DNA from: JBBDMX01 sp040878035
Lineage (GTDB): Bacteria > Planctomycetota > Phycisphaerae > Phycisphaerales > Phycisphaeraceae
Length of the DNA stretch: 64,000 nucleotides
NCBI GenBank assembly: GCA_040878035.1
Contig: JBBDMX010000078.1
Location: forward strand, 1-64,000
Direction: 5' to 3'
Shown in pieces: positions 15,816 through 24,825 of this stretch. Each line of letters opens with the position of its first letter. The stretch's first letter is position 1. The translations under genes were made by a program, and so were the position numbers. The notes beneath the pieces are model-generated. The model had not been told where the DNA came from and did not search any database. It saw only the letters and a list, made by a program, of their open reading frames with translations.

Positions 15816-16901
15816 ATGGCCGACATCACGGACAAACTCGTAGGCCGGCTCGAAACCACCGCTCGTCAATTTGACGAGATCGAGCGGCAGCTCGTCGACC
15901 CCGAGGTGGTCGTCGATCACGAGCGCGTGCGTGAGCTGTCGGTCAAGCGTGCCGCCATTGACGACCTGGTGCGGCACTTTCGCCAGTGGCAGAGCCTGCG
16001 GCGGCAGATCGCCGAGCACGAGCAGATCATCGCCGAGGGCGGTGACGCTGAACTTGCCGCCCTGGCGCGAGAGGAGCTGCCCGATCTTCGCCAGCAGGCC
16101 GGCCAACTCATGGACGCCATCGCCAGCGACATGGTGACGGCCGACGATCGCTCGGTGGGCTCGGTGATGCTGGAGTTACGTGCCGGCGCGGGCGGCGCCG
16201 AGGCGGGGCTGTGGGCCGGCGACCTGCTGGGCATGTATCAGCGCTTCGCGGTGCGCCGCGGCTGGTCGTACGAAATGCTGGACCTGTCCGAAGGCGACAT
16301 GGGCGGCATTCGCCAGGCGGTGGCCAACGTCAAGGGCAATGGCGTCTGGCAGGGCCTGGGCTATGAAGGCGGCGTGCACTGCGTCAAGCGCGTGCCCGCC
16401 ACCGAAGCCCAGGGCCGCGTGCACACCTCCACCGCCACCGTCGCCGTGCTGCCTGAGCCGGAGAAGGTGCAGATCGTCATTCCCGACTCGGATGTGAAGA
16501 TGGACATCACCACCGCGCAAGGCCCCGGCGGGCAGAACGTCAACAAGGTGGCCACGGCCGTCAAAATGGTGCACGTGCCCACCGGCATCGAAGTGCGCAT
16601 GCAGGAATCCAAGAGCCAGCAGCAGAATCGCGTCAAGGCCTGGGCGCTCTTGCGGGCGCGCGTCTACGACCACTACCAGCGGCAGAAGGACGCCCAGCGC
16701 GCCCAGAACCGCTCGCGGATGATCGGCTCGGGCGACCGCTCCGAACGCATCCGCACCTATCGCTACAAGGAAAGCATCGTCGTCGATCACCGCCTGGAGC
16801 AGATGTCGTTCAACCTCGCCTCGGTGCTCCAGGGCGAGTTGGACCCGATCGTGGCGGCCCTGATCGCGCAAGATCGCGCCCAACGCCTGGCGGCGCTGTG
16901 A
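15816..16901 (+). CDS. prfA: Peptide chain release factor 1
   Basis: Recognises UAA/UAG stop codons and triggers peptide release. The 361-residue length is canonical. The tripeptide anticodon PAT is at residues 194-196 (CVKRVPATEAQGRVHTS), marking RF1 rather than RF2. The catalytic GGQ is at 238-240 within TAQGPGGQNVNKVATAVK. The C-terminal RERIRTYRYKES-type segment is present (SERIRTYRYKESIVVDHR). No prmC (GGQ methyltransferase) gene follows. It is flanked on both sides by family C palindromes, the upstream one almost touching the start, so its leader is largely repeat sequence. Confidence 0.97.
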   Translation: MADITDKLVGRLETTARQFDEIERQLVDPEVVVDHERVRELSVKRAAIDDLVRHFRQWQSLRRQIAEHEQIIAEGGDAELAALAREELPDLRQQAGQLMDAIASDMVTADDRSVGSVMLELRAGAGGAEAGLWAGDLLGMYQRFAVRRGWSYEMLDLSEGDMGGIRQAVANVKGNGVWQGLGYEGGVHCVKRVPATEAQGRVHTSTATVAVLPEPEKVQIVIPDSDVKMDITTAQGPGGQNVNKVATAVKMVHVPTGIEVRMQESKSQQQNRVKAWALLRARVYDHYQRQKDAQRAQNRSRMIGSGDRSERIRTYRYKESIVVDHRLEQMSFNLASVLQGELDPIVAALIAQDRAQRLAAL

Positions 16902-16910
16902 TCCGGATAA

Positions 16911-17157
16911 TCAACCACCAAGACACCAAGGACACCAAGAAGCAGGGTTGAACACGAAGGCACGAAGGCGCGAAGTAGAAAAGCAGAAAAAGCAGATAAC
17001 ACAGAAAATAGGAAGACCCCGGCTGCTCCACTCCGATTTTCTGCTTTTTCTGTTTTTCGGATTTTCTGCCTTTTCCTCCTTCGTGTTTTCGTGCCTTCGT
17101 GTTCATTCATCCGCTTCTTCTTCCTTCTTCTTGGTGTCCTTGGTGTCTTGGTGGTCC
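16911..17157. repeat. Family C nested palindrome, copy 3 (full form)
   Basis: Starts ten bases after the prfA stop with the ACCACCAAGACACCAAG outer arm and a CACGAAGGC inner arm. It has a unique centre (17005-17036) and ends with CTTGGTGTCTTGGTGG. It is about the same size as copy 2 and in the same nested order, so prfA lies between two near-identical elements. Confidence 0.85.
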
Positions 17158-17233
17158 AATTGGTCATGCCAATGGCGCCTGGGGCCCCCGCGACAAATGC
17201 AGTCTCCCACCCCGCTGACCCGATAACCAGGGT

Positions 17234-20065
17234 ATGGATCGTCATTCCCCAGCCTGCTTATGGTGCGCGCTTATAGCCATGTGCCTCGGCTTGGTCCTGG
17301 GCATTTTTGCCTCTGCGACTGGCGCCCAAACCGTGCCGCCAGCCGTCGCCGCCGACCAACCCGTCGAGCTGCGCCGCCTCATCCGTCGCTTTGACTTCGA
17401 GGAGCGCAAGGGCGGCAACTTCGAGGACATGCCCAGGCACTGGTTCGCCATCGGTCGCGAGGCACGCACCAGCGATGCCAGCTTCCTCAAGAAGAACCTG
17501 CATGACGTGCTGACCCATCGCGACGGGTTTCCCAACTACGCCAGCATCGGTTTTGACACGCGCCAACCGCACGGCGGCGAGTACAGCCTGCACCTGGGAC
17601 TCAACGGCGGCGACACCGGCGTGTTCATCGAGGTCGGCGCCGTCCGCGCCGTCCCCGGCAGCGATTACCAGATCACCACCCTGCTGCGCACGACCCGCTT
17701 GACGCACGCGCGGGCGCGGCTGGTGGCGTACCTCATCGATGCCGACGGCCACCGCATCGACGCCAGCCTCGCCGCCAGCAAGCCGGTGCAGACCGACGAC
17801 CAGTGGCAGACCGTCAGCGTGCACCTGATGGGCGATTACGACAAGGCGGCGTGGATCGGCATGCAACTGGAAGTCAACCAGCCGGAGCTGGCGCCGGCGG
17901 ACGCCTTGGGCAAGCATCGGGTGCTGTACAAGGACATCCGCGGGAGTGCGTGGTTCGATGACGTGGCTGTCTGGCAGGTGCCGCGCGTTTCCCTGGGCTC
18001 GCAAAGCAAGTTCAATGTCGTGCGTGCCCCGGAGCGCCCCGAGCTGCGCTGGAACGTGCGCGACGTCTCGGGCCACGAGCTTTTTGCCGATCTGGCCGTG
18101 TTCGACGATCGCGACCAGCTTGTGGCACGCACGCAGCGGCGCGTGGACAGCACCAAGCCGATCAACGATGCCTGGCAACCCGAACTGCCCCGCTATGGGT
18201 GGTTCACCGTAAAGCTGACCCTGCACGATGTGTTCACCGGCGACCGCATCCGCCAGGCCTCGACGATGGTGGTGGGGCAGGCGCTGGTCAAGCTGCTCTG
18301 GCTGCCGCGCGAGCTGGATGTGTCGCACGCCCAGCGCGCGCCCTTCGCCATCGACGCCACCGGCATGGACGCGGCGCACCTGCGCTTGCTGCCGGTGCTG
18401 CTCCAGGCCGCCAATCTCGATGCCGCGATCCTTAGTTGCTGGGAGCCCGCCACGGGGCGGAACGACATGGGGCAGCGGCAGGAGCTGCTGGAGGAGTTGA
18501 TCGAGCCGCTGCTGTCGCGCGGCGGGAAGGTGACCCTCAGCCTGGCGCCGCTGCCTGGGGAACTGGTGAAAGCACAGGATGACCCGGGCCACGGTCCGAT
18601 GCCGCTCCTGGTGTCGGCGCCGCAGCTCTGGCGCCCGTACCTGGTGCCGCTGCTGATGCGCACGGGTCAGCAGGTCCGCGATTGGCAACTGGGTTCAACC
18701 GATATCGAAGGCGCGTTTGCGCTGTCCGACTTGAAGGGGCTGCTCGACACGATCCGCGTGGACTTCCGGGGCCTGGCGCCGGATCCGAACCTGGTGGTGC
18801 CCTGGCGGGTGGATCAGGCCCGGCGGCTTCCGGGCCAGGATCAGCCCACCTTCGCCATCCAGGTGCCGCCCAACGTGCCGCCCCGGCACATCGCCGCGCA
18901 CACCACCGAATGGTCCGACCCGCCGCCGGCACGCTATGTTTTGCACCTGCGCACGCTGGATCCGCGCGTCTATTCGACGTCGAATCGTGCCATCGATCTG
19001 GCGTTGCGCATGGTGCATGGCTGGGAGTCAGGGGCGGCGGGCCTGGCGCTGCCGGGGCCCTGGACGACCGGCGACAGCCGCCGGCCCGAGGTCCAGCCCG
19101 AGGCGGCGCTGGGGGTGTTTAGCGCCGTGACGCAGCGCTTAGCGGGCCGGCGCGCGGTGGGGCGGTTGCCCCTGGGCGACGGGCTCCAGTGCATCATTTT
19201 CGACAAGATCGATCGCAGCCGTTCAAGGCCAGGTGAACCAACCGGTCTGCTGGTGGCGTGGGCCGAGTCCGCCACGCCTGCGCGGGCGCGCATCGACATG
19301 CTGCTGGGCGGCAAGCCCGTGGCTGTCGATATCTGGGGCAACCGCCGGAGCGTGCCGCTGGTGGATGGTCGGCATCAGGTGGACCTCGCGGCCTCGCCGA
19401 TCTTCATCGAAGGCATCGACGCCGACCTGGCGCGCTTCCGCGCCGGCTTTGCCTTTGCACCGGCCTTCATCGAATCGGTGCAGACCCCGCACGTGTGCAA
19501 GCTCACCATCACCAATCCCTGGTCGCGCACCATCTCCGGCACGGTGACCATCGGCGACCCGACGCACTGGCAGATCGGCCCGCGGCGCAGCAGCTTCACC
19601 GTCGCCTCGGGTCAGAGTCTGGACATCCCCCTCAACGTGCACCTGCCGGTCTCCGAGGTCGCCGGCCTGAAGAAGATCGTGGCACGCTTCGAGTTCACCG
19701 CCGACCAGCCCTACGACATCGATCTGGAGGCGTACGTGGAAATGGGCTTGCGCAACGTGCGTTGCGACGCCTCTTTGGCGGTCGAGCGCGATCCGGCCAC
19801 GGGCAAGGACGACGCCGTGGTCACGCAGGTGATCACCAACCGCAGCGACAAGGACGTGTCGCTCTACGCTTTTGCGGCGCTGGTGGGCTACCCCCGTCAG
19901 GAGCGGCTGATCCCGCGGCTTTCACCGGGCGAATCGGTGGTGCGCCGCTTCCGTTTCCCCGGCGGCGCGGCGGCGGTGGCGCAGCACGAGGTCCGCGCCG
20001 GCCTGCGCGAATCCGCCGGCCCCGCTATTCTCAACAAGGTCCTCACCCTCGACGCTGCGCCGTGA
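17234..20065 (+). CDS. Large secreted protein with N-terminal carbohydrate-binding-like sandwich
   Basis: 943 residues with a signal peptide (WCALIAMCLGLVLGIFASA, cleavage near ATGAQT). Residues ~45-260 look like a CBM4/9- or CIA30-like jelly roll (FDFEERKGGNFEDMPRHW, YSLHLGLNGGDTGVFIEV, GSAWFDDVAVWQVPR). Residues ~270-350 suggest an Ig-like domain. The middle ~350-720 contains alternating helices and strands that could be a TIM-like barrel, with WAESATP and DIWGN turns resembling glycosidase-associated folds. The C-terminal ~770-940 is two further beta-sandwiches. I do not recognise a catalytic motif. Likely a periplasmic or surface polysaccharide-related protein typical of planctomycetes. 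Confidence 0.75.
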   Translation: MDRHSPACLWCALIAMCLGLVLGIFASATGAQTVPPAVAADQPVELRRLIRRFDFEERKGGNFEDMPRHWFAIGREARTSDASFLKKNLHDVLTHRDGFPNYASIGFDTRQPHGGEYSLHLGLNGGDTGVFIEVGAVRAVPGSDYQITTLLRTTRLTHARARLVAYLIDADGHRIDASLAASKPVQTDDQWQTVSVHLMGDYDKAAWIGMQLEVNQPELAPADALGKHRVLYKDIRGSAWFDDVAVWQVPRVSLGSQSKFNVVRAPERPELRWNVRDVSGHELFADLAVFDDRDQLVARTQRRVDSTKPINDAWQPELPRYGWFTVKLTLHDVFTGDRIRQASTMVVGQALVKLLWLPRELDVSHAQRAPFAIDATGMDAAHLRLLPVLLQAANLDAAILSCWEPATGRNDMGQRQELLEELIEPLLSRGGKVTLSLAPLPGELVKAQDDPGHGPMPLLVSAPQLWRPYLVPLLMRTGQQVRDWQLGSTDIEGAFALSDLKGLLDTIRVDFRGLAPDPNLVVPWRVDQARRLPGQDQPTFAIQVPPNVPPRHIAAHTTEWSDPPPARYVLHLRTLDPRVYSTSNRAIDLALRMVHGWESGAAGLALPGPWTTGDSRRPEVQPEAALGVFSAVTQRLAGRRAVGRLPLGDGLQCIIFDKIDRSRSRPGEPTGLLVAWAESATPARARIDMLLGGKPVAVDIWGNRRSVPLVDGRHQVDLAASPIFIEGIDADLARFRAGFAFAPAFIESVQTPHVCKLTITNPWSRTISGTVTIGDPTHWQIGPRRSSFTVASGQSLDIPLNVHLPVSEVAGLKKIVARFEFTADQPYDIDLEAYVEMGLRNVRCDASLAVERDPATGKDDAVVTQVITNRSDKDVSLYAFAALVGYPRQERLIPRLSPGESVVRRFRFPGGAAAVAQHEVRAGLRESAGPAILNKVLTLDAAP

Positions 20066-20177
20066 GGTTCCTCGTGCGCCGGCACAGCAGGCATCCCGTC
20101 ACCAGCAGCAACAGCCCACCCGTGCTCGGCTCGGGCACGGCCCAGACCCCTGTCGCCGTCAGGTCGAGGTGGTCATA
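20043..20177 (-). pseudogene. Remnant of a PEP-CTERM protein C-terminus
   Basis: Reading the minus strand from 20177 gives an open stretch with VWAVPEPSTGGLLLLV, then a hydrophobic run and CRRTRNL, ending at a stop at 20045-20043. This is a complete PEP-CTERM sorting tail preceded in frame by a stop (20180-20178), so the rest of the gene is gone. It overlaps the last codons of the 943-residue gene and follows the lipoprotein stop by a few bases. Confidence 0.65.
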
Positions 20178-20184
20178 TCAGGCG

Positions 20185-20577
20185 TCACTCAGGCGCCGGC
20201 TGAGTCGTCGGCGCGGGCGGCGGATCGGGCGGGGTCGGATCGTCAAGTGGGTAGATGAAGCTGCCGCGGCGGCGGCTGCTGACGTAGAGGCGCCGGCTGT
20301 CAACGCTCAGCAGGGCTTCGGTGCGGCCATCCACGTGGATGCTGGCCCCGCCCGTCGCGGCTAGCGCGTTGCGCACCGCCGTGCCCAGTTCCAGGATCTG
20401 CTCGTGACTGAAGCCGGCGAACAGCATGACGCGCACCACGTCATCGGCGGTCAGCTCGGCCACCTCCTTGCTGGGCATCTCCAGCACCTGTTCCTGCTGC
20501 GTGGCGGCGCAGCCGACCAGGCATGAACCGATCCACAGTGCCAACACACCCGCCAGGCGGCAAAAACCAGACTTCAT
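20185..20577 (-). CDS. Small lipoprotein at the end of the secretin operon
   Basis: 130 residues with a lipoprotein signal (LWIGSCLVGC lipobox). The mature region has a short helical part (ELTADDVVRVMLFAGFSHEQ) and an SIHVDGRTEALLSVDSRRLYV beta stretch, then a Pro/Thr-rich tail. Its ATG overlaps the secretin stop (ATGA), so it is translationally coupled. By analogy with pilotins of secretins (small OM lipoproteins that localise the multimer), it could be the secretin's pilot; that is inference from position and size, with no sequence similarity claimed. Confidence 0.7.
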   Translation of the reverse strand: MKSGFCRLAGVLALWIGSCLVGCAATQQEQVLEMPSKEVAELTADDVVRVMLFAGFSHEQILELGTAVRNALAATGGASIHVDGRTEALLSVDSRRLYVSSRRRGSFIYPLDDPTPPDPPPAPTTQPAPE

Positions 20578-21995
20578 CGGTCCTGCCCTTCCTTGGCTAT
20601 GCGTGCCAGGCTCTGCGCCAAGGCCTGTTTGAATGTCGCGTCGTCCACATGGGGGATCATGCGGGCCTTGGGCAGGCGGCGCTCCTGCACGCCGTGGTCA
20701 TCACCCACCAGCGTGGCGGTGACAAAGACGGCCACCTGCTTGGACGAGCGACTGTCGGAACGATCGCGGAACAGTTCGCCAAAACCCGGCACATCCCCGG
20801 CGCCGGGCACGCGCCGCTGCGTGCTCTGCCGGCGGCTGTCCATCAATCCCGCAATGGCCGCGGTCCCGCCGTTCTGCACGCGGACGGTGCTCGACGCGGT
20901 GCGGCGGTTGACCACCGGCAGATTGTTGGTGCCCCGGGCAGCCACGTCGCTCACTTCCACTTCCATGACCAGGGTGATCTGCCCATCCTCGGTCAGTCGC
21001 GGGGTCACCTTCACCAGCGTGCCCGTTTCGATCTTCTCCAACTGGGATTGCACGAACACGGTGCCTGCGGTGACGATCTGGAAGTATTCCTCGGTAGTCA
21101 CCTTGATCTCGGCCGCCTTGCCGTCCTGGCTCATGACTTGTGGATTGGCGACAATGGTGGCCTGCTCGTTCTGCGCCATGAGGTTAATGGTCAGCATCAG
21201 GGAGTTGGTGAATTCCTGGTTGGGCGTGTAGCCGAGGCGCAAGCCCCAGGGCCAGCCCGAGCCCACGATGTTGTTGGTGAACGCGCCGTACTGGATGGTA
21301 GGGAAATCCCACTTCACGCCCAGTCGGCTGATTTCGTCACGTTCCAGTACCACCACGCGGGCTTCGAGCAGCACATGGCGCGGAGGCTGATCCAGGCGTT
21401 TGATGTCCGCCAGGATGCGCTCGGCCAGCGGGCCCGGCGCGGTGATGGAGACGGTGTTGCTGAGTCCGTCCATCTGCACAAAGTCGCGGAATGCGGGGGA
21501 GATCAGCCGGCTCACGGAGTCGGGGGTGAGGTTGCCCAATTTTACCACACGAGTGTCGCTGACTTGGTGGAACACCGGACTTCTGATATCGACAGAATAG
21601 ACTAGGTAATAGTCGGGGGTCTTCACTACAGCGTACCCCGTCCCGGCCAGGAGGATATCGAGGGCCTTATCAACCGAGACGTTCTTGAGGTCGGCGCTCA
21701 CGATGCCGGAGACGGTCTGTTCGGGAATGATGGTGACGCCAGCCTGGGAGGCGATGTCCTGCAGCGCCTGGCGGAGGTCGGTGTCCACAAAGACGTTGGT
21801 GACGTAGCCATTGGGAACAGGCTGGACGGCTACAGGGCGGGCGGGCTCGGCGGCCAAGGGTGCGGTGGCGGGACCGGCAGCCAGAGCCCGTGATGGCGCG
21901 GAAACCATGGCACATAAGAGAGCCGCAACAGCTGCCGCCGTGAAATGGGGGGATGAAAGACTGCGGACGGGGTGGCGAGCGGGTATGTGCATCAC
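20574..21995 (-). CDS. Stand-alone secretin (GspD/PilQ-like outer-membrane channel)
   Basis: 473 residues with a signal peptide (AAAVAALLCAMVSAPSRALA). Residues ~65-130 form an STN/N0-like domain (NVFVDTDLRQALQDIASQAG), ~145-210 an N1-like domain (TRVVKLGNLTPDSVSRLISP). From ~215 is the secretin core: EARVVVLERDEISRLGVKWD, ATIVANPQVMSQDGKAAEIK, GTLVKVTPRLTEDGQITL, GTAAIAGLMDSRR and VPGFGELFRDRS. It would multimerise in the outer membrane. It is shorter than GspD (one N domain fewer). The start ATG overlaps the upstream stop by ATGA. No secretion ATPase, GspF or prepilin peptidase lies in the operon, so it is not an ordinary type II or type IV pilus locus. Confidence 0.9.
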   Translation of the reverse strand: MMHIPARHPVRSLSSPHFTAAAVAALLCAMVSAPSRALAAGPATAPLAAEPARPVAVQPVPNGYVTNVFVDTDLRQALQDIASQAGVTIIPEQTVSGIVSADLKNVSVDKALDILLAGTGYAVVKTPDYYLVYSVDIRSPVFHQVSDTRVVKLGNLTPDSVSRLISPAFRDFVQMDGLSNTVSITAPGPLAERILADIKRLDQPPRHVLLEARVVVLERDEISRLGVKWDFPTIQYGAFTNNIVGSGWPWGLRLGYTPNQEFTNSLMLTINLMAQNEQATIVANPQVMSQDGKAAEIKVTTEEYFQIVTAGTVFVQSQLEKIETGTLVKVTPRLTEDGQITLVMEVEVSDVAARGTNNLPVVNRRTASSTVRVQNGGTAAIAGLMDSRRQSTQRRVPGAGDVPGFGELFRDRSDSRSSKQVAVFVTATLVGDDHGVQERRLPKARMIPHVDDATFKQALAQSLARIAKEGQDR

Positions 21996-23671
21996 TTGCT
22001 GCCGCTCGGTTGGGTGGGGGAGGGCTGGGTGGTGTCCGGCTGAGTCTGCGACGCGTCCGGCTCAATCAAGGTAACGACTTTCTGCCCCTCTTCCACGGAA
22101 ACTCGGATCGGAACGGCGTCGGCGGCAGCCTGCCCGTTGCCATAGTCCAAAACGACTCTAATCATGTAGGTTCCGGATTCGACGTTGGCGAAGTCGATGA
22201 TGCCGGAGAAGTCTCGCACTCCCAGCGGAAGCATGTCGCCTTCATCCCCGGCCAAAGCGCTCCGGATGACCGGTTCGCCCCGGGCGGAGTTCACGGTCGC
22301 ATTCACTGTGGGGGTGAAATGAACGTTGCCAATGTTCGCAAAGCGGCTCTGCACGACGTAGCGGGTGGCCTGATCGAGCGACAGCGTCACGCGCATACCC
22401 TGAGCCTCGGGCTTGGCTTGGACTTGCTTGTAGTCAACGCACACTAAGGATGTCGTCTCGCCGGCACTCTGGCCATCGGGGTAGGTCGCGCGCAGAACGA
22501 TCTGGCCATAGTAGTTGGCATGCATCTGATCAGACGCGGGCATCTTGACTATCACGCGAACGTTCTGCTTCCCGCCGGCGCGGAGAGTGAATTTGGCTGG
22601 GGAGATTTGCAGCCATTCCGCGCAGGAGAGATCATCCCCCTTAAGCGGGCCGAGGGCAACGCCGCGAAGCGTCTGGGGAATGGCGGAGATGGCGTCGATG
22701 TCCACGGCATCTTCCGAACTATTCTCAATCTTCAATACCGCAGTGCGCAACGAGCCCGGAACGCCGCTGATGAAAGTCTGTTGCGGATCAAGAGTAAGCG
22801 CGGTATCGACGGCCAACTTGGTGAGGGTGGGATCACCGGTGAAATCGATTTCTTTTTCCAGCGGTTTCACGCGGCGACCATCGACGTAGAGGGTGCCGAA
22901 GAGCTTGTATCTCCCGGAGGGCAAACGGCGCTTCATGTCGGACGGAAGTTGGAGGCTTACCCCGGGCAGAACGCCGATCTCGTTTACGTCCACGCTGGAA
23001 ACCGGACGCCATCGTCCTTCCACCTGCCGCGCAATTTTGACGTTCCCCTTGATACGGGGATAAGTTCGTCCGTCATTGTCGACGGACATCGTGAGGATCG
23101 TGGAGGCTTCCTTCTCCCCGGCGGGCCGAAAGGTCATGCCCAGGTCTTTGAGTTCAATCTTCTGCTGCTCGGGGCGCCCTTGGATTTCCACGATAATGGG
23201 GATGAGGAAGCGAATAACGACCGAGATGCCTTTGGCGTTGGGGTCGGTGCGGGTCTGGGCGATGATGCCGGCGGTGTAGACGCCGCGGGCTCGAGGGGGC
23301 ACTTTGAGCAAGAGGTTGACCTTGGATTCGTCGGTAGGTTTGATTTCGACCGACTTGGCGCTCAAGGTGGCCCAATTGAAACACGAGGTGAGTTTGGAGG
23401 TATCCGTCTTGTCGTCGGGGATGATGATCTGCCAACTGCCGGCCGAGGTCTGTGTGAGTTCGACAAGTGTGAGATCGAGGATCCTGGATTGATCGACCCC
23501 GGTGTTGCGAAGGGACAGAGGCATTTCGACGATCGTGCCGGGCTTGGGGGTGAACTCCATTTTCATGGGTTTAACCATGAAACCCTGGGCGAAGCTGTGG
23601 GCAGGAGCGGAGGCGAGAGCACCGAGGAAGCACAAGGCAAAAAGGGCAAACAGGTAACGTCGCGTCGTCAT
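21992..23671 (-). CDS. Large periplasmic chaperone-like protein with Ig-fold (DUF916/PapD-like) domains
   Basis: 559 residues, signal peptide ending APAHSFAQ. Residues ~32-145 open with MVKPMKMEFTPKPGTIVEMP and SLRNTGVDQSRILDLTLVEL. This is the pattern of PapD/DUF916-type domains, where a strand hydrogen-bonds to an exported subunit. Further sandwich modules follow at ~155-260, ~280-400 (KIENSSEDAVDIDAISAIPQ) and ~400-530. The tail is Gln/Thr/Pro-rich. It is coupled to the secretin by an ATGA overlap and lies downstream of the candidate subunit. Function inferred: escort or anchor of the small secreted sandwich proteins upstream. Start 23671 has GAGGAAC upstream. Confidence 0.7.
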   Translation of the reverse strand: MTTRRYLFALFALCFLGALASAPAHSFAQGFMVKPMKMEFTPKPGTIVEMPLSLRNTGVDQSRILDLTLVELTQTSAGSWQIIIPDDKTDTSKLTSCFNWATLSAKSVEIKPTDESKVNLLLKVPPRARGVYTAGIIAQTRTDPNAKGISVVIRFLIPIIVEIQGRPEQQKIELKDLGMTFRPAGEKEASTILTMSVDNDGRTYPRIKGNVKIARQVEGRWRPVSSVDVNEIGVLPGVSLQLPSDMKRRLPSGRYKLFGTLYVDGRRVKPLEKEIDFTGDPTLTKLAVDTALTLDPQQTFISGVPGSLRTAVLKIENSSEDAVDIDAISAIPQTLRGVALGPLKGDDLSCAEWLQISPAKFTLRAGGKQNVRVIVKMPASDQMHANYYGQIVLRATYPDGQSAGETTSLVCVDYKQVQAKPEAQGMRVTLSLDQATRYVVQSRFANIGNVHFTPTVNATVNSARGEPVIRSALAGDEGDMLPLGVRDFSGIIDFANVESGTYMIRVVLDYGNGQAAADAVPIRVSVEEGQKVVTLIEPDASQTQPDTTQPSPTQPSGSK

Positions 23672-23790
23672 GTTGCGGGTTCCTCAGCTCTGGTCGCCAC
23701 GCGTAGGCGTGTCCAGCGACCGTTGGGGCCTAGTTTGCAGACCGGGATACGACCAGAGTGTCGGGCGGCGCAGGGTACCGCGGGAAAACG

Positions 23791-23826
23791 TGAAAAGAGG
23801 GAGGGGGTCTAGAGAACCCCCTCCCC
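23791..23826 (-). terminator. Hairpin between the 24514 subunit gene and chaperone gene (attenuator-like)
   Basis: A perfect 10-bp GC-rich stem (GGGAGGGGGT / ACCCCCTCCC, 7-nt loop) followed on the minus strand by CTCTTTTCA. The weak U tract suggests partial termination, which would give more transcript for the subunit than for the chaperone and secretin. Confidence 0.6.
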
Positions 23827-23902
23827 AATTCCACGAGAACTGCGGATTTTATCAGTTAATTGCCGACAAAATCGCCGACTTAGACAACTGGTTGCCTGTG
23901 AG

Positions 23903-24514
23903 TTAATTAACCGACAAGGTCATGTACAGGTTGCAGGTGTATTCGCCGGGAGCCGCGAGGTTGCCGACGTTGCTGCCGGAGTCGACGTAGGAATTGAGCC
24001 GGATATGGCCCGGGTTCACGCCGGCGGGCTGCGTTACCGAGATCCCATTGGCTTGCTGATATTGCCAGCCGGCATTGGCAGCATTGGCAGTGGGGGTATC
24101 GCGGAACAGCGTCACACCGAAGCCGATGCCGTTGGTGCCGTAGGGACCGGTACCGTAACCACCGGTATTGGAAGGCGACGATTCGCCATTAGGGGAGCCA
24201 ACATAGGCACGGGGGTAGCTGGAACTGGGGCTGGTGTATTGCGCCGTGATTGTAACGGTGTAATCCGTGTTTCCCTCAGTCGTGAAACTGCCCTCAATCT
24301 GATTGGCGCCGCTGCTCCCGACGAGCGGACCGCCGTGCGTTTCGTTGTCGTTGACAATCATGTTCAAGCCATTCAGCGGGATCGTGATGGCAACATAATT
24401 CTCGACAGTAATGGTTACTGGAATGGCCACATCCGTCGGGGGCGACATCGGTGCCGCCAACGCCGGGGCAGCCAACAGTGCGACAACAGCCATAATACCA
24501 AGTAGCTTCCTCAT
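23903..24514 (-). CDS. Secreted beta-sandwich protein, candidate major subunit
   Basis: 203 residues beginning MRKLLGIMAVVALLAAPALA (signal peptide). The start at 24514 has AAGGGAA upstream; longer starts would translate the structured leader. The mature part opens with a strand (VAIPVTITVENYVAITIPLN), has a Gly/Ser/Tyr-rich middle, and ends LAAPGEYTCNLYMTLSVN. That GxY then alternating hydrophobic C-terminal strand is shared with the two upstream small proteins and with DUF4402/spore-coat-U/fimbrial families. It is preceded by a long leader and followed by a hairpin, as expected for an abundant product. Subunit role inferred. Confidence 0.65.
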   Translation of the reverse strand: MRKLLGIMAVVALLAAPALAAPMSPPTDVAIPVTITVENYVAITIPLNGLNMIVNDNETHGGPLVGSSGANQIEGSFTTEGNTDYTVTITAQYTSPSSSYPRAYVGSPNGESSPSNTGGYGTGPYGTNGIGFGVTLFRDTPTANAANAGWQYQQANGISVTQPAGVNPGHIRLNSYVDSGSNVGNLAAPGEYTCNLYMTLSVN

Positions 24515-24825
24515 GATACGTTCCCTTGTGTTTTTTGTCCCGCAGCGCCCGAAGGCGATTGGGACAAACCTTTGAATGGCCCGGCACACACGTGCCCGAC
24601 CCCGAAACTCCGGCCGGTGTAACAACCGGCCGCAACGGGCAACCCACCTTTTCACCGGCTCGGGCGATCCGCCCGTTCCACATCGCGCATGAGCCGGAGC
24701 GATTACAACATTCTTGACCGGAAGAGTTCGCCAACTTCCCCGGCGGCATTCCACTTCGCGTTCTTCGACTTGAACCTCCTTTCTATGCAAAACAGACTCA
24801 TGGCCACAGTGCCTGTCAGTAACGG
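24515..24825 (-). promoter_or_regulatory. 310-nt structured leader of the candidate major subunit
   Basis: A gene-free stretch inside the operon. On the minus strand it contains CCGGCTC...GAGCCGG enclosing GGGCGGATCGCCC, a GGCCGGTTGTTACACCGGCC hairpin, and a stem TTTGTCCC/GGGACAAA just before the AAGGGAA ribosome site. It also has an isolated AAAGGAGG without a start codon. I could not match it to a known riboswitch class. It may stabilise the mRNA or hold an internal promoter. Confidence 0.5.

Noticed and set aside
17234..20065. Specific glycoside hydrolase assignment for the 943-residue protein
   Set aside because: Sandwich domains are plausible but no catalytic acid pair or family signature could be identified.
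20574..21995. Type II secretion or type IV pilus locus
   Set aside because: Secretin only; no gspE/F/G/K/L/M or pilB/C/M-P genes in the operon.
24515..24825. Cyclic-di-GMP, FMN or other known riboswitch
   Set aside because: None of the conserved cores I know (GEMM, RFN, TPP, cobalamin, SAM) is present.
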